A stretch of 64,000 nucleotides of DNA from DASYLJ01 sp964432595 (lineage in GTDB: Bacteria; Desulfobacterota; Binatia; DP-6). Under the pieces are notes generated by a model. That model was not told where the DNA came from. It worked only from the letters and a program-made list of their open reading frames with translations, and made no database searches. The translations under genes and the position numbers were made by a program. Of the stretch, positions 41,601-49,282 are shown piece by piece. Position 1 is the first letter of the stretch. Each line of letters begins with the position of its first letter. Where the stretch lies: the NCBI GenBank assembly GCA_964432595.1, contig CAYSOF010000002.1, positions 124,001 through 188,000 of the forward strand. Reading direction: 5' to 3'.

Positions 41601-41664
41601 CGAGCAGGATCAGCCAGAAGCGCGGCCGGCCCAACGGAGCGGTCCATCTGGTGAGGACACCCAT
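38638..41664 (-). CDS. AsmA/DUF748-family large membrane-anchored protein
   Basis: A 1008-residue protein with one N-terminal transmembrane helix (FWLILLALVVVIRIALPYVL) and a long periplasmic beta-rich body: SQASTALSARVSVGDVDLAL, KRFAVNLGWLALFGKTIRLE, LALIPFNPFATTMSPYSIAR and GDIKFDIPVKVDETG. The C-terminal region (SEASENVDKLAEFLASRPG) resembles OmpA-type periplasmic folds in DUF748 proteins. AsmA-like proteins are linked to lipid transport between membranes; DUF748 members are poorly studied. Ala/Pro-rich inserts near residues 75-90 and 355-395 look like linkers. Monocistronic and convergent with the gene at 38365. Confidence 0.88.
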   Translation of the reverse strand: MGVLTRWTAPLGRPRFWLILLALVVVIRIALPYVLRPIIESQASTALSARVSVGDVDLALLRGGVALEDVAVRTGPAPEPAPEAAEPLPDETPIVAWKRFAVNLGWLALFGKTIRLEDVELDDPKIALDRLASGEINLMALVPKGEPVAEDAPPPEPSTWGVAIDHFVLRKGGLRFRDLMVGGAEPIDIDIDAIDLQEIALQPGTYGQPARLHFDVAVDQGLLRVDSLLSIRPDGGFDVDTDLKARRLPLNRSRVYVPDVGWTNLTGLVGFSVRHYLETGKRNELRGGATIDDLTLLVGGLEEPALSWKRLVVTLDPLDLEAQRVHVGSVDLRNASLVVRLTGGDPLPLMVAAQRKGVLVQEGEAQPAPPSEPPPAAEPAPAAEPTEPAKPWRWSVGTVTVADSVVDVYGHTPAPMQVGVDVGVRRLHDEGEQTAPVDVALKVGDATLDLDGEALVKPPGFKGKLAIANLALPELVTFVGALPPELLQRGSLNLDLDLAAGSQAAPAGDVTVTGTLAFGDPWMAKGDGKEFGVGAKTIDIGIEEVRLPGVMATPPAQGPVQVKLSALTIATPYVQLTRTPEGMVMPAFATTAEPAATTKTPTTTATPPSTAAAATGTTTPAPANVVITKLALTDGRVRVTDRTVKPFWAGDFKPFVFDAKNVQWPDLAMADIKLKTTSSTKGTVEVTGDVSPAGGKFEVKTRDLALIPFNPFATTMSPYSIARGKLTVTTKGTFGKGKYDTTTALTLSNFDLGGKEGDSLFAQQFGIPLTTALALMRDLKGDIKFDIPVKVDETGTTVPIGSIVAQALRAALLGALTSPLKLIGAAFGGGDGEGPGPIGIEFQVGRATLTSEASENVDKLAEFLASRPGVAITLSAVPTPKDIRWLREQKLSAELGAPQGVFGALRNLPSRGARDRIRLALEARAKDEEGALDDEDSKLLEEWLTERGDLSDDEKKALGDARVAAVRKALVESHGVDGARVKPGEPPAGEEQPADGPPVVAIGLGAAG

Positions 41665-41721
41665 GTGGTTCCCATCGCATGAAAGCGCGGTGCCAACGAG
41701 GGTGTCAATCAGTCGGGGAGC

Positions 41722-41749
41722 TTCACGACGCGATGGCCTGTGCTACATG
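41722..41749 (+). promoter_or_regulatory. Candidate promoter TTCACG-N16-TACATG
   Basis: -35-like TTCACG at 41722-41727, 16 bases, -10-like TACATG at 41744-41749, 34 bases before the mscL start. Sequence match only. Confidence 0.35.
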
Positions 41750-41783
41750 GCGGGCACCAGACCCATCAGCGAAGGGAGGCGGC

Positions 41784-42188
41784 ATGGGCATGCTCCAGGA
41801 GTTCCGCGAGTTCGCGGTCAAGGGGAACATGATCGACCTGGCGGTCGGCGTGGTCGTCGGCGGCGCGTTCGGGAAGATCGTCTCGTCGCTGGTTGGCGAC
41901 ATCATCATGCCGCCGATCGGGCTCGCGGTGGGCGGCGTGGACTTCAAGAACCTGAAGGCGGTGCTGAAGCCGGGCGAGGGCGACGTGCCGCCGGTGACGT
42001 TGAACTACGGCGCGTTCTTCCAGACGATCTTCGACTTCCTCATCATCGCCGTCGCGCTGTTCGTCGTCGTGAAGGCGATCAACTCGCTGCGACGGACGGA
42101 GGAGGCGGCGGCGCCGCCGCCGGCACCGCCGACGAACGAGGAAGTACTGCTGGCCGAGATCCGTGATCTGCTGAAGGCGCGCGCCTGA
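41784..42188 (+). CDS. mscL: Large-conductance mechanosensitive channel
   Basis: A 134-residue inner-membrane channel that opens under membrane tension to release solutes in hypo-osmotic shock. The canonical N-terminus is present (MLQEFREFAVKGNMIDLAVG then VVVGGAFGKIVSSLV), with the periplasmic loop, TM2 (FFQTIFDFLIIAVALFVVVK) and the C-terminal helix with a Pro-rich hinge (LLAEIRDLLKAR). ATG 41784 was chosen for the family N-terminus and the AAGGGAGG ribosome site; the 35 upstream codons were rejected. A strong hairpin follows. Confidence 0.97.
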   Translation: MGMLQEFREFAVKGNMIDLAVGVVVGGAFGKIVSSLVGDIIMPPIGLAVGGVDFKNLKAVLKPGEGDVPPVTLNYGAFFQTIFDFLIIAVALFVVVKAINSLRRTEEAAAPPPAPPTNEEVLLAEIRDLLKARA

Positions 42189-42203
42189 CGCGATCGCCCG
42201 CGT

Positions 42204-42235
42204 GGAGGTCGCCCGTCCGAGCGCGGGCGACCTCC
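42204..42235 (+). terminator. Hairpin after mscL
   Basis: A perfect 12-base stem (GGAGGTCGCCCG with CGGGCGACCTCC) and an 8-base loop, 15 bases after the mscL stop. No T tract. The following 170 bases up to the lipase start hold further short inverted repeats (CTGTCC/GGACAG near 42293-42312) and probably the promoter of the lipase/CHAT unit. Confidence 0.6.
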
Positions 42236-42407
42236 CGACCCGCGTATTCGCGGTGTGACCTGCTGTCCGATTTCCCGGACGCCGGGTCGAGGGCTGTCCG
42301 TCGCGATGGACAGTCGCCGCGGCGCGGCCGCGCTGGTCGCTCGTGCGGCCGCCTGGCGAGCGGCTTGCTCCGTCGGCAGAACCCGCGGTGCGACGAGGAG
42401 CATCAAG

Positions 42408-43763
42408 ATGAAGGACATCATCGTTCTCCTGCCCGGCATCACCGGCAGCGTCCTCAGCAAGGACAAGCAGGTCGTCTGGGGCTACTCCGCCAAGACCATC
42501 GGCAAGGCGTTGATCACGCTCGGCGGCACCCTCGTGAAGGCGCTCGCGATGCCGCACGACGATCCGGAGAAGGACGACCTGGGAGACGGTATCGTCGCCG
42601 AGGACCTGATGCCCGATCTGCATCTGCTGCCGGGCCTCTGGAAGATCGACGGCTACGGTCACGTCGTCGACGCCCTGACCAGGACGCCCGGCATCACGGC
42701 GGGGCGCAACCTGTTCAGCTTCCCCTACGATTGGCGTCGCGACAATCGGGTGGCCGCCCGAAAGCTCGCCCGGGCGACCCATCAGTGGCTGAACGCCTGG
42801 AAATCGTCGGGCGGGCCCAGCGACGCACGGGTCATCCTGCTGGCCCACTCGATGGGCGGGCTCGTCAGCCGCTACTTCATCGAGTGCCTGGAAGGGTGGA
42901 AGGTCACGCGTGCGCTGATCACGTTCGGCACGCCCCACCGCGGCTCGGTGAACGCGCTGGACAGCCTGTCGAATGGGATGCGTATGGGCCCGTTCGATCT
43001 GAGCGTGCTCGCGAGGCAGCTCACGGCGCTCTACCAGCTGCTCCCGATCTACGAGTGCTACGATCCGGGCAACGGCACGCTGGTCCGCGTCGGCGAGACG
43101 ACCGGCATCGCGAACGTCGATCCGCAGCGCGCGACCGCGGCGTTGAAATTCCATCGCGAGATCGAAGACGCCGTCACCGCGAACCGTAAGCTGCCGGGAT
43201 TCGAGCCGTACGCGATCCACTCGGTGGTCGGCCTGGCACAGCAGACGAATCTTTCGGCCAGGGCGAAGGCGGGCGGTGTCGAGCTGCTGACGACCTACGA
43301 GGGGCAGGAGCTCGGCGGCGACGGCACGGTGCCGCGGATGTCGGCCATCCCGATCGAGCTGAGCAAGGACGCGCGCGACAGCATGTACGCGGGCACGAAG
43401 CACGGGTCGCTGCAGAACGCGGCCGCCGTGCTCCAGCACGTCAGCGGCGTGCTCTCCGGACAGGCCTTCGACCTGGGGGACTTCCGGAAGCTGGAGCGTG
43501 CCGCGCTGCAGGTCGCCGACGTCGTGTCCGAGACGCAGACGATCGTCGTGCGGGCCCGCGCCGACGTGCGCGACGTCGTCACGGCGACGCTGTGGCGGAC
43601 GCAGGACGGTGGGCGCGTCGACGCGCTGGCGATGACGCAGGGGGCGGACGGGTGGCTCGAGGCGCGTTTCGTTCCGCAGCCCGCCGGCGCCTACCGGGTG
43701 ATGGTCACCTCGCCCGATCTCGAGCCCGCCGAAGACGCGTTCGCCGTCACGGAAGCGCCATGA
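42408..43763 (+). CDS. LCAT-like alpha/beta-hydrolase (lipase/acyltransferase) paired with CHAT protease
   Basis: A 451-residue protein of the lecithin:cholesterol acyltransferase-like lipase family. Seen: the N-terminal oxyanion segment IVLLPGITGSVL, RNLFSFPYDWRRDNR, the lipase box AHSMGG (Ser148), FGTPHRGSVNAL, GGDGTVPRM (Asp305) and TKHGSLQN (His332): a full Ser-Asp-His triad. After residue 350 comes a tail with FDLGDFR (354-360) and a beta-rich domain ending in a PAGAYRVMVTSPD strand. No signal peptide, so it may act inside the cell on membrane lipids. ATG 42408 follows CGAGGAG; the 51 upstream codons were rejected. ATGA overlap with the CHAT gene. Confidence 0.85.
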   Translation: MKDIIVLLPGITGSVLSKDKQVVWGYSAKTIGKALITLGGTLVKALAMPHDDPEKDDLGDGIVAEDLMPDLHLLPGLWKIDGYGHVVDALTRTPGITAGRNLFSFPYDWRRDNRVAARKLARATHQWLNAWKSSGGPSDARVILLAHSMGGLVSRYFIECLEGWKVTRALITFGTPHRGSVNALDSLSNGMRMGPFDLSVLARQLTALYQLLPIYECYDPGNGTLVRVGETTGIANVDPQRATAALKFHREIEDAVTANRKLPGFEPYAIHSVVGLAQQTNLSARAKAGGVELLTTYEGQELGGDGTVPRMSAIPIELSKDARDSMYAGTKHGSLQNAAAVLQHVSGVLSGQAFDLGDFRKLERAALQVADVVSETQTIVVRARADVRDVVTATLWRTQDGGRVDALAMTQGADGWLEARFVPQPAGAYRVMVTSPDLEPAEDAFAVTEAP

Positions 43764-45745
43764 GCGACGAGATCACGTGGCACACCGGGACGATCCTGGA
43801 GGTCGCCGCGGATCGATCGATCGGCAGCGTGCTGCGCTTGCTGCAGATGGCCGAGCCCGAGCCGGAATGGGTGGTCGTCGTGCGGCCGCTGCCGAACCAC
43901 CCCCGAGTCTTTCGTTATGCGTTCCGGCCGTACGAGATCGAACTGATCGGCAGTGCGTCTCGACCGACGTTGTCGCTCACGGACGCGCTCAATCTCCACG
44001 AGAACGGATCGAGCACGGAGTCCCGCAACGGGCGCGCGACGACGCCCGGGGGGCAGTACGGCGCGGCCGCCGGGCGTACCGTCGATCTGGACGCGACGGG
44101 TGCCGTGGTCGCGGTGGGAACGACTGGTGCAGAAGAGCCCCGGTTGGTGCGATCGGTCGGTGAGGCGGCCCTCGAGCGCGCATTCGACCTCGGCGACTTC
44201 CGCGGCGTTGCAGAGCCCGCCGCGGCGGCGGCGACCATCGCGGCGTCGCTGTCTGCGGAGACCGTCAGCGAAATGTCGGTCGGCAAGGAGGAAGCGGTCA
44301 AGTATCGCGCCGAGGCCGCCGACGAGGCGCGGCCGCTCGACGCGCGATTCGAGACGGACGTGCGCAGCGACCAACCTCTCGTCGTCGCGCTCTCCATCCA
44401 GCAACCGGTGCTCGCTGTGGTGGGCGGGAGCGAGCAGGTGGTCGAGCCGCCCGCGCCAGGGCAACCGCGCAGTGGTGAGTTCGTGGTGCGCGGCGCCTCG
44501 CCTGGCACGACGCGCGTCGCCGTTGCGTTCCGCCAGGGAGGGAGCGATCTCGGCCGCCTCTCGTTCGCGGTCGAGGTGGTCCCCGGCGAGACCGCGGCGA
44601 ACCCGGTACGGGCGGAGGCCACGCCCGCCGCGCGCGATCCGAGCGACGACGACGCGCTGACGCTGCTGATCGAGCAACGTGAGGGCGCGGGGCAGCTCTA
44701 CTACGAGTTCACGCTCCACTCGCAGGCCATGGGCCTCAACTACGCGCGGTTCCGATCGCCCGCCCTCAAGAATCGCGGCGGAGATCCGGCAGCGACGCGT
44801 GACGCGCACGTCGAGTACATCTACGAGCGGGTGACGCAGGACCTGCGGAGCTGGGACGACGCCAAGGCATTGGAGCGGGAAGTCCGGGCGCTCGGGCAGA
44901 ACCTCTGTCGCGAGCTGTTCGACGCGGAGGTCGCGCGAGCCCTGTGGCAGCACCGCAGTCGGATCAACGTCATCAAGGTCGTGTCGTGGGAGCCCTACAT
45001 GCCCTGGGAGCTCGTCCGGCTTCGCAATCCGGACACCGGCGACATCGACGACCGGTTCCTCGCCGAGTACGGCATGATCCGCAGCCACACGGGCGTCATG
45101 CCGCCGAAGCACCTGCAACTCGGCAGCTGGGCGTACATGCTCGCCGAGTACCCGCTCGGGACCCTCGCGGCGGTGGGCGCCGAACGGCCGTACTTCGAGA
45201 CGGAGCTGCCCGGGCATGGCATCGCGCCGCGCGCCATCAAGGCGAGCCGTGACGATTTCTACGATGCGCTCCGGGAGGGCGCGTTCGACGTTCTGCACCT
45301 CTCCTGCCACGCCGAGTCCGAGCACGCGTCGATCGAGCGCGCGGTGCTGGTCATCGGCGACGAAGCGACGCCGGGAACCGGCACGCCGCGCAAGATCTCC
45401 ATCGACACCATCACGGTGCAGGCGGAGGCCAACCTGCGCGCGCGACGGCCGATCGTCTTCCTGAACGGCTGCGAGACCGGCCGGGTCGGTGCGATGCTGA
45501 CCGCGTGGGGTGGATGGCCCAACGTCTTCATCGACGCCGGCGCGGGCGTCTTCGTCGGGACGTCCTGGGCCGTGCGCGACAAGCCCGCGGCGACCTTCTC
45601 ACGGACCTTCTACGAAGCGCTGCGGAACGGTGCGACGCTCGCGACGGCGGCGAGCGAGGCGCGGACGGCGACGAAGCCGCTCGGCGACGTCTCCTGGCTC
45701 GCGTTCAAGGTCTACGGAGATCCCTGGGCTCGCGTCGTCCGTTGA
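43760..45745 (+). CDS. CHAT-domain caspase-like protease with N-terminal accessory domains
   Basis: A 661-residue protein. The C-terminal CHAT protease domain (about 380-661) has the catalytic dyad His517 (VLHLSCHAES) and Cys571 (VFLNGCETG), plus the typical SWEPYMPWELVRL and GAGVFVGTSWAVRDKPA blocks. Upstream: a small N-terminal domain (1-65, EWVVVVRPLPNHPRVFRYAF); a stretch with FDLGDFR at 142-148, identical to the motif in the lipase; and an Ig-like beta domain (about 205-275). CHAT proteases act as activators in bacterial defence and cell-death systems such as gasdermin operons and Craspase. The overlap with the lipase gene suggests the lipase as partner or target. Confidence 0.88.
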   Translation: MSDEITWHTGTILEVAADRSIGSVLRLLQMAEPEPEWVVVVRPLPNHPRVFRYAFRPYEIELIGSASRPTLSLTDALNLHENGSSTESRNGRATTPGGQYGAAAGRTVDLDATGAVVAVGTTGAEEPRLVRSVGEAALERAFDLGDFRGVAEPAAAAATIAASLSAETVSEMSVGKEEAVKYRAEAADEARPLDARFETDVRSDQPLVVALSIQQPVLAVVGGSEQVVEPPAPGQPRSGEFVVRGASPGTTRVAVAFRQGGSDLGRLSFAVEVVPGETAANPVRAEATPAARDPSDDDALTLLIEQREGAGQLYYEFTLHSQAMGLNYARFRSPALKNRGGDPAATRDAHVEYIYERVTQDLRSWDDAKALEREVRALGQNLCRELFDAEVARALWQHRSRINVIKVVSWEPYMPWELVRLRNPDTGDIDDRFLAEYGMIRSHTGVMPPKHLQLGSWAYMLAEYPLGTLAAVGAERPYFETELPGHGIAPRAIKASRDDFYDALREGAFDVLHLSCHAESEHASIERAVLVIGDEATPGTGTPRKISIDTITVQAEANLRARRPIVFLNGCETGRVGAMLTAWGGWPNVFIDAGAGVFVGTSWAVRDKPAATFSRTFYEALRNGATLATAASEARTATKPLGDVSWLAFKVYGDPWARVVR

Positions 45746-45760
45746 GGACGAGCGCTGCGG

Positions 45761-47206
45761 TCACCCCGCGGGCGTGGGCGCCGGCGCCGTGCCGCTCTTC
45801 TTGCGGCGCCGCCGGCGCTTGCGCTTGGCCGGATCGCCCGCCGCCGTGGCGGCGGCCTGGGGAGCCGGCGCGGGAGCCGGCGCCGGCTCGGTGCGACGCG
45901 GACGTCGCTCGCGGTCGTCGCGCCCGCGCTCCTGACGTCCCCGCGGGCCACTGCGCTCGCGGCCGCGACGATCGGGATGCTCGCGATGCTGGCGGGGCGG
46001 ATGCTTCAGCTCCGCGAGCATGTCCTCCTCGGGCATCTCGTGCGGCAGCTTGAAGCCGATGTAGCCCTCGATGGCCTCGAGGCCTTCGACGTAATCCTCG
46101 CACGCGAGGCTGATCGCGTGTCCCGACGCGCCGGCGCGCGCGGTGCGACCGATGCGGTGGACGTAGTCCTCCGGGTCGAGCGGGATGTCGTAGTTGATGA
46201 CGTGCGTGACGCCGTCGATGTGCAGGCCGCGCGACGCGACGTCGGTCGCGACGAGGATGGGCATCTTGCCCTCGCGGAAGTCGGCGAGGATGCGCAGGCG
46301 GCGGCGCTGGTCGACGTCGCCGGTGATGGCGGCGGCGTGGAAGCCGTTGTGCTCCAGGTAGCGCTCGAGGCGCTCCGCCGTCCGCTTCATGTTCGTGAAG
46401 ACGAGCACGTGCGCGTCGGGGATCTTGCGGAGCAACCCGACCAGCATCGGCAGCTTCTCCTGCAGGCCGACGTGGTAGACGAGATGATCGATGCGCTCCG
46501 CCGTCACCTGCTCCGGCGTGGCCGACACCTTCTCGGCCTCGTTCATGAACACGTACGCCAGCTCCATCACGTCGTAGCTCAGCGTGGCGGAGAAGAGCAT
46601 CGACTGGCGGCGCTCGGGCGGCGGCAGCTGGCGGAGCAGGTAGCGCAGATCCTTGATGAACCCCATGTCGAACATGCGGTCCGCCTCGTCGATGACGAGG
46701 ATCTCGGTGCTGCGCAGGTCGTAGACGCGCTGCTTGTGGTAGTCGATGAGGCGTCCGGGCGTGCCGATCAGGATGTCGACGCCGGACTGCACGCCTTCGC
46801 GCTGCTTGCGGTAGTCGACGCCGCCGTAGACGGCCTGGATGCTGAAGCCGGTCGCGTCGCCGAGCAGTTGCGCGTCGCTCGCGATCTGCACGACGAGCTC
46901 GCGCGTGGGCGCGATGATCAGCGCGCGCGGCGCGGCGGGACGTCCCTCGCGCGGTTTTTCGAGGAGCCGCGTGAAGACCGTCAGCAGGAACGCGGCCGTC
47001 TTGCCGGTGCCCGTCTGCGCCTGTCCGGCGACGTCCTTGCCCGCCAGCGAGAGCGGAAGGACCTTCTCCTGGATGGGGGTGCAGTGGGTGAAGCCTGCGG
47101 CCTCGATGCCCTCGACCACGGGCGCCGGCAGGTCGAAGCTGGCGAAGCTGCGGCGCCCCTCCGAGGAGGGCTCGGTGTTGCTCACGAGGCTTTGAATGAC
47201 CGCCAC
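45761..47206 (-). CDS. DEAD-box ATP-dependent RNA helicase (RhlB-like)
   Basis: A 481-residue helicase that unwinds RNA with ATP. All motifs are visible: Q motif (GFTHCTPIQ), I (AQTGTGKT), Ia (PTRELVVQI), Ib (GTPGRLID), II (VIDEADRMFD), III (SAT), IV-V (VLVFTNMKRTAERLE, LVATDVASRGLHID) and VI (HRIGRTAR). A basic disordered tail (RRGRERSGPRGRQERGRDD and KRKRRRRRKKSG) probably binds RNA. The start is uncertain: GTG 47206 is used because longer forms would overlap the divergent gene at 47276; GTG 47185 is an alternative. Convergent with the CHAT gene, 15 bases apart. Confidence 0.93.
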   Translation of the reverse strand: MAVIQSLVSNTEPSSEGRRSFASFDLPAPVVEGIEAAGFTHCTPIQEKVLPLSLAGKDVAGQAQTGTGKTAAFLLTVFTRLLEKPREGRPAAPRALIIAPTRELVVQIASDAQLLGDATGFSIQAVYGGVDYRKQREGVQSGVDILIGTPGRLIDYHKQRVYDLRSTEILVIDEADRMFDMGFIKDLRYLLRQLPPPERRQSMLFSATLSYDVMELAYVFMNEAEKVSATPEQVTAERIDHLVYHVGLQEKLPMLVGLLRKIPDAHVLVFTNMKRTAERLERYLEHNGFHAAAITGDVDQRRRLRILADFREGKMPILVATDVASRGLHIDGVTHVINYDIPLDPEDYVHRIGRTARAGASGHAISLACEDYVEGLEAIEGYIGFKLPHEMPEEDMLAELKHPPRQHREHPDRRGRERSGPRGRQERGRDDRERRPRRTEPAPAPAPAPQAAATAAGDPAKRKRRRRRKKSGTAPAPTPAG

Positions 47207-47234
47207 GGTTGGGGGTGTCAAGCGCAATGGTGGC

Positions 47235-47264
47235 TTGACGGCCGCGCAAAGTGCGTGGGACAAG
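47235..47264 (+). promoter_or_regulatory. Candidate promoter TTGACG-N18-GACAAG
   Basis: -35-like TTGACG at 47235-47240, -10-like GACAAG at 47259-47264, 12 bases before ATG 47276. If real, the message is almost leaderless, which agrees with the lack of a ribosome site. Confidence 0.35.
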
Positions 47265-47275
47265 CGGCGCTGATC

Positions 47276-47533
47276 ATGAGCGAGTCCGCGGAGCCGCTGC
47301 GCATCATGCTGGGTTTCGTCGTTCGGCAGTGCGCGCTCCGTCTGGGCCATCGTCCGACGCCGGAAGAGCTGGCGGAGTGGGCCAACAACCAACGTGACGG
47401 CGCCGGGCGGTACAACATCTTCGGTCGTGCGATCACGCCGGACGAAGCGCGCGTGATCCTTCGCAATCCGGGCCGTCTGGTCACGGTGCGTCCGAGTCCC
47501 CGGTGGGAGTTCCCGGCGATCGCGGTCCGCTGA
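47276..47533 (+). CDS. Small hypothetical protein
   Basis: An 85-residue soluble protein (MSESAEPLRIMLGFVVRQCA, LGHRPTPEELAEWANNQRDG, IFGRAITPDEARVILRNPGR). The composition and a helix-turn-helix-like spacing of helices are compatible with a small regulator, but no family is recognised. Its 3' end overlaps the start of the LeuD-like gene by 31 bases. Divergent from the helicase. Confidence 0.65.
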   Translation: MSESAEPLRIMLGFVVRQCALRLGHRPTPEELAEWANNQRDGAGRYNIFGRAITPDEARVILRNPGRLVTVRPSPRWEFPAIAVR

Positions 47534-48009
47534 GCGAGCCGCGGCTGCCCGTCCTCACCGGGCGCGCCTGGGCCTTCGCCGACAATCTCGCCGCCGCCGA
47601 CATTCTGCCCGCGCGCGCGGCCGGCCTCGCGCCCGACGAAGCCGCGCGGCACCTCTTCGGCGATCTCGATCCGACGCTCGCCGGCCGCATCGCGCCGGGC
47701 GACGTCCTCGTCGGCGGCTACGCGCTCGGCGGCGGCGCGGGCGGTGCCGCGGTAGCGCAGGCGCTGGCCGCGGCGGGTGTGATCGCGGTGGTCGCGGGCA
47801 GCTTCGCCGACGGGTTCGCCGACGAGGTGCTCGCCGCGGGGCTGCCGCCGATCGAGGTCGACGCGCCCGCGATCTTCCACACCGGCCAGCGGCTGCGTGT
47901 GAATCTCGAGGGCGGCTTCATCGCGAACCTCTCGAGCGGCGATCGCCAGCCGATCCGCAATCTCACCGAGGCCCTCGTCGCGCGGCTCCGAACTCTGCTG
48001 GACGCGTGA
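47503..48009 (+). CDS. LeuD-like (3-isopropylmalate dehydratase small subunit/aconitase swivel) domain protein
   Basis: A 168-residue protein resembling the swivel-domain subunit of isopropylmalate/homoaconitate hydro-lyases: GRAWAFADNLAAADILPARA, the short PGDVLVGGYALGGGAGGAAV loop, AGVIAVVAGSFADGFADEVL and a C-terminal RVNLEGGFIANLSSGD. The usual partner large subunit (LeuC, an Fe-S protein) is not in the window. Starts with GTG at 47503, inside the preceding gene. Its 3' end overlaps the convergent gene at 47963 by 47 bases. May be an orphan or have diverged in function. Confidence 0.78.
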   Translation: MGVPGDRGPLSEPRLPVLTGRAWAFADNLAAADILPARAAGLAPDEAARHLFGDLDPTLAGRIAPGDVLVGGYALGGGAGGAAVAQALAAAGVIAVVAGSFADGFADEVLAAGLPPIEVDAPAIFHTGQRLRVNLEGGFIANLSSGDRQPIRNLTEALVARLRTLLDA

Positions 48010-49282
48010 CCTCGGCCGTCAGCGGCGCGGCCACCTGCCGCAGCAGCGCCTGCTCGTCGCCCGGACGATATCCGCGCAGTCCGAAGATGCGCAGCTGGAA
48101 CTCGTAGCGGCCGGCGTCGAGCTTCTGCACGTCCTTCCCGCGCACGGCGACGAACGGCATGCTGCCGCGCTCTTTTTCCGGCGGCGCGACGCGCGCGACG
48201 TCGTCGACGTAGACGAGATCCAGCGGGATCGCCTTCGCCAGGTTCTCGCTCATCGTCGTCATGACGACGATCGCCCGGTCGTCGTCGGTGAGCGCGAACC
48301 ACTGTCCCGTGCTGCCGAACGTTCGCTCGTCGTCGCTGGTCTTGCCGTCGATCGGGAGGCCGTCGGACGGCGTGCCGGGGGCGCGATAGCGCCATCCCTC
48401 CATGGCGCGCATGTCGACGCCGCCGACGGCATCGATGCGCGCGAAGAACACGCTCGGCGAGAACGGCAACTTGAGCGCGCCCGGCCCGTAGACGTTCTGC
48501 GCGTAGAAGTACGTGTGCGCGATCCCGGCGCTCAAGTGGATGCCGAGCCCGATGTCGACCTCGTGGCGCGAGCGCCGCACGACGCGCACGGGGCCGACCG
48601 TCCATGCCGCGAGCGCGTGCCGTCCGTCGCGCTCGGTGAGCGTCCAGCCGACCAGGTTGCCGTGCAGCGTCGCCTCGGCGCGGAGCCGCAGCCCGTCGAC
48701 CAGGTTGGCGCCGAGCGGCTTGCCGAGGGCGACGGCGAAGTACTCCGGGAGCGCCTGCACCATGCCGATCCGATACTCGGCGGTGCGCACGGTGTCGGTC
48801 GCCTGGTCGTACGCGACGTACCGCTTCTCGGTGCGCGGCGGGTCGTCGGCGACGACCACGTACGCCCAGCCGTGCGCCTTCGTCAGCGGATCGTCGACGC
48901 GGATCTCGCGGCCGCTCGCCGCGGGCGGCGTCCCCGACGGCGCGCGCTCGCCGGCGTCGCACGCCATGAAGACGAGCACGTCGTCGGCGTCCATCACGCC
49001 GGGACGGTCGTCCGTGGTGGCTTCGGGACCGTGCATCGCGATCTGGCGGGCGATGCGCTCGTCGACCTGGAACGGGATGGGCTCGGCCTTGCCGTTGCGC
49101 CAGGCGACGACGCCGATCTTCGCGAGCGGCGTGCCGCCGAGGCGCCGCAGCGTCATGCCGCGCAGCTCGACGTGCTCGGTGCGGCGCGCGATCGGCCCGC
49201 AGGGACCGAGCGGAGCCGGATCGGGGGCCGCGAGCGCCGTGCCGGCCAGCACGGCCAGCAGGACCGCGCAGCGGAGCGTCAC
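47963..49282 (-). CDS. Exported protein of unknown function
   Basis: A 439-residue protein with a signal peptide (LRCAVLLAVLAGTALAAPDP). The mature part is beta-rich: MTLRRLGGTPLAKIGVVAWR, PFQVDERIARQIAMHGPEA, DADDVLVFMACDAGERAP, an aromatic-rich middle (HTYFYAQNVYGPGALKLPF) and DAGRYEFQLRIFGLRGYRPG near the end. The N-terminal PFQVDE/DADDVLVFM pattern resembles DUF4861-like secreted proteins; this is tentative. It starts with GTG overlapping the M16 peptidase stop (GTGA), so the two are co-translated. The open frame extends far upstream as a shadow of the peptidase. Confidence 0.75.
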   Translation of the reverse strand: MTLRCAVLLAVLAGTALAAPDPAPLGPCGPIARRTEHVELRGMTLRRLGGTPLAKIGVVAWRNGKAEPIPFQVDERIARQIAMHGPEATTDDRPGVMDADDVLVFMACDAGERAPSGTPPAASGREIRVDDPLTKAHGWAYVVVADDPPRTEKRYVAYDQATDTVRTAEYRIGMVQALPEYFAVALGKPLGANLVDGLRLRAEATLHGNLVGWTLTERDGRHALAAWTVGPVRVVRRSRHEVDIGLGIHLSAGIAHTYFYAQNVYGPGALKLPFSPSVFFARIDAVGGVDMRAMEGWRYRAPGTPSDGLPIDGKTSDDERTFGSTGQWFALTDDDRAIVVMTTMSENLAKAIPLDLVYVDDVARVAPPEKERGSMPFVAVRGKDVQKLDAGRYEFQLRIFGLRGYRPGDEQALLRQVAAPLTAEVTRPAEFGAARRGPR

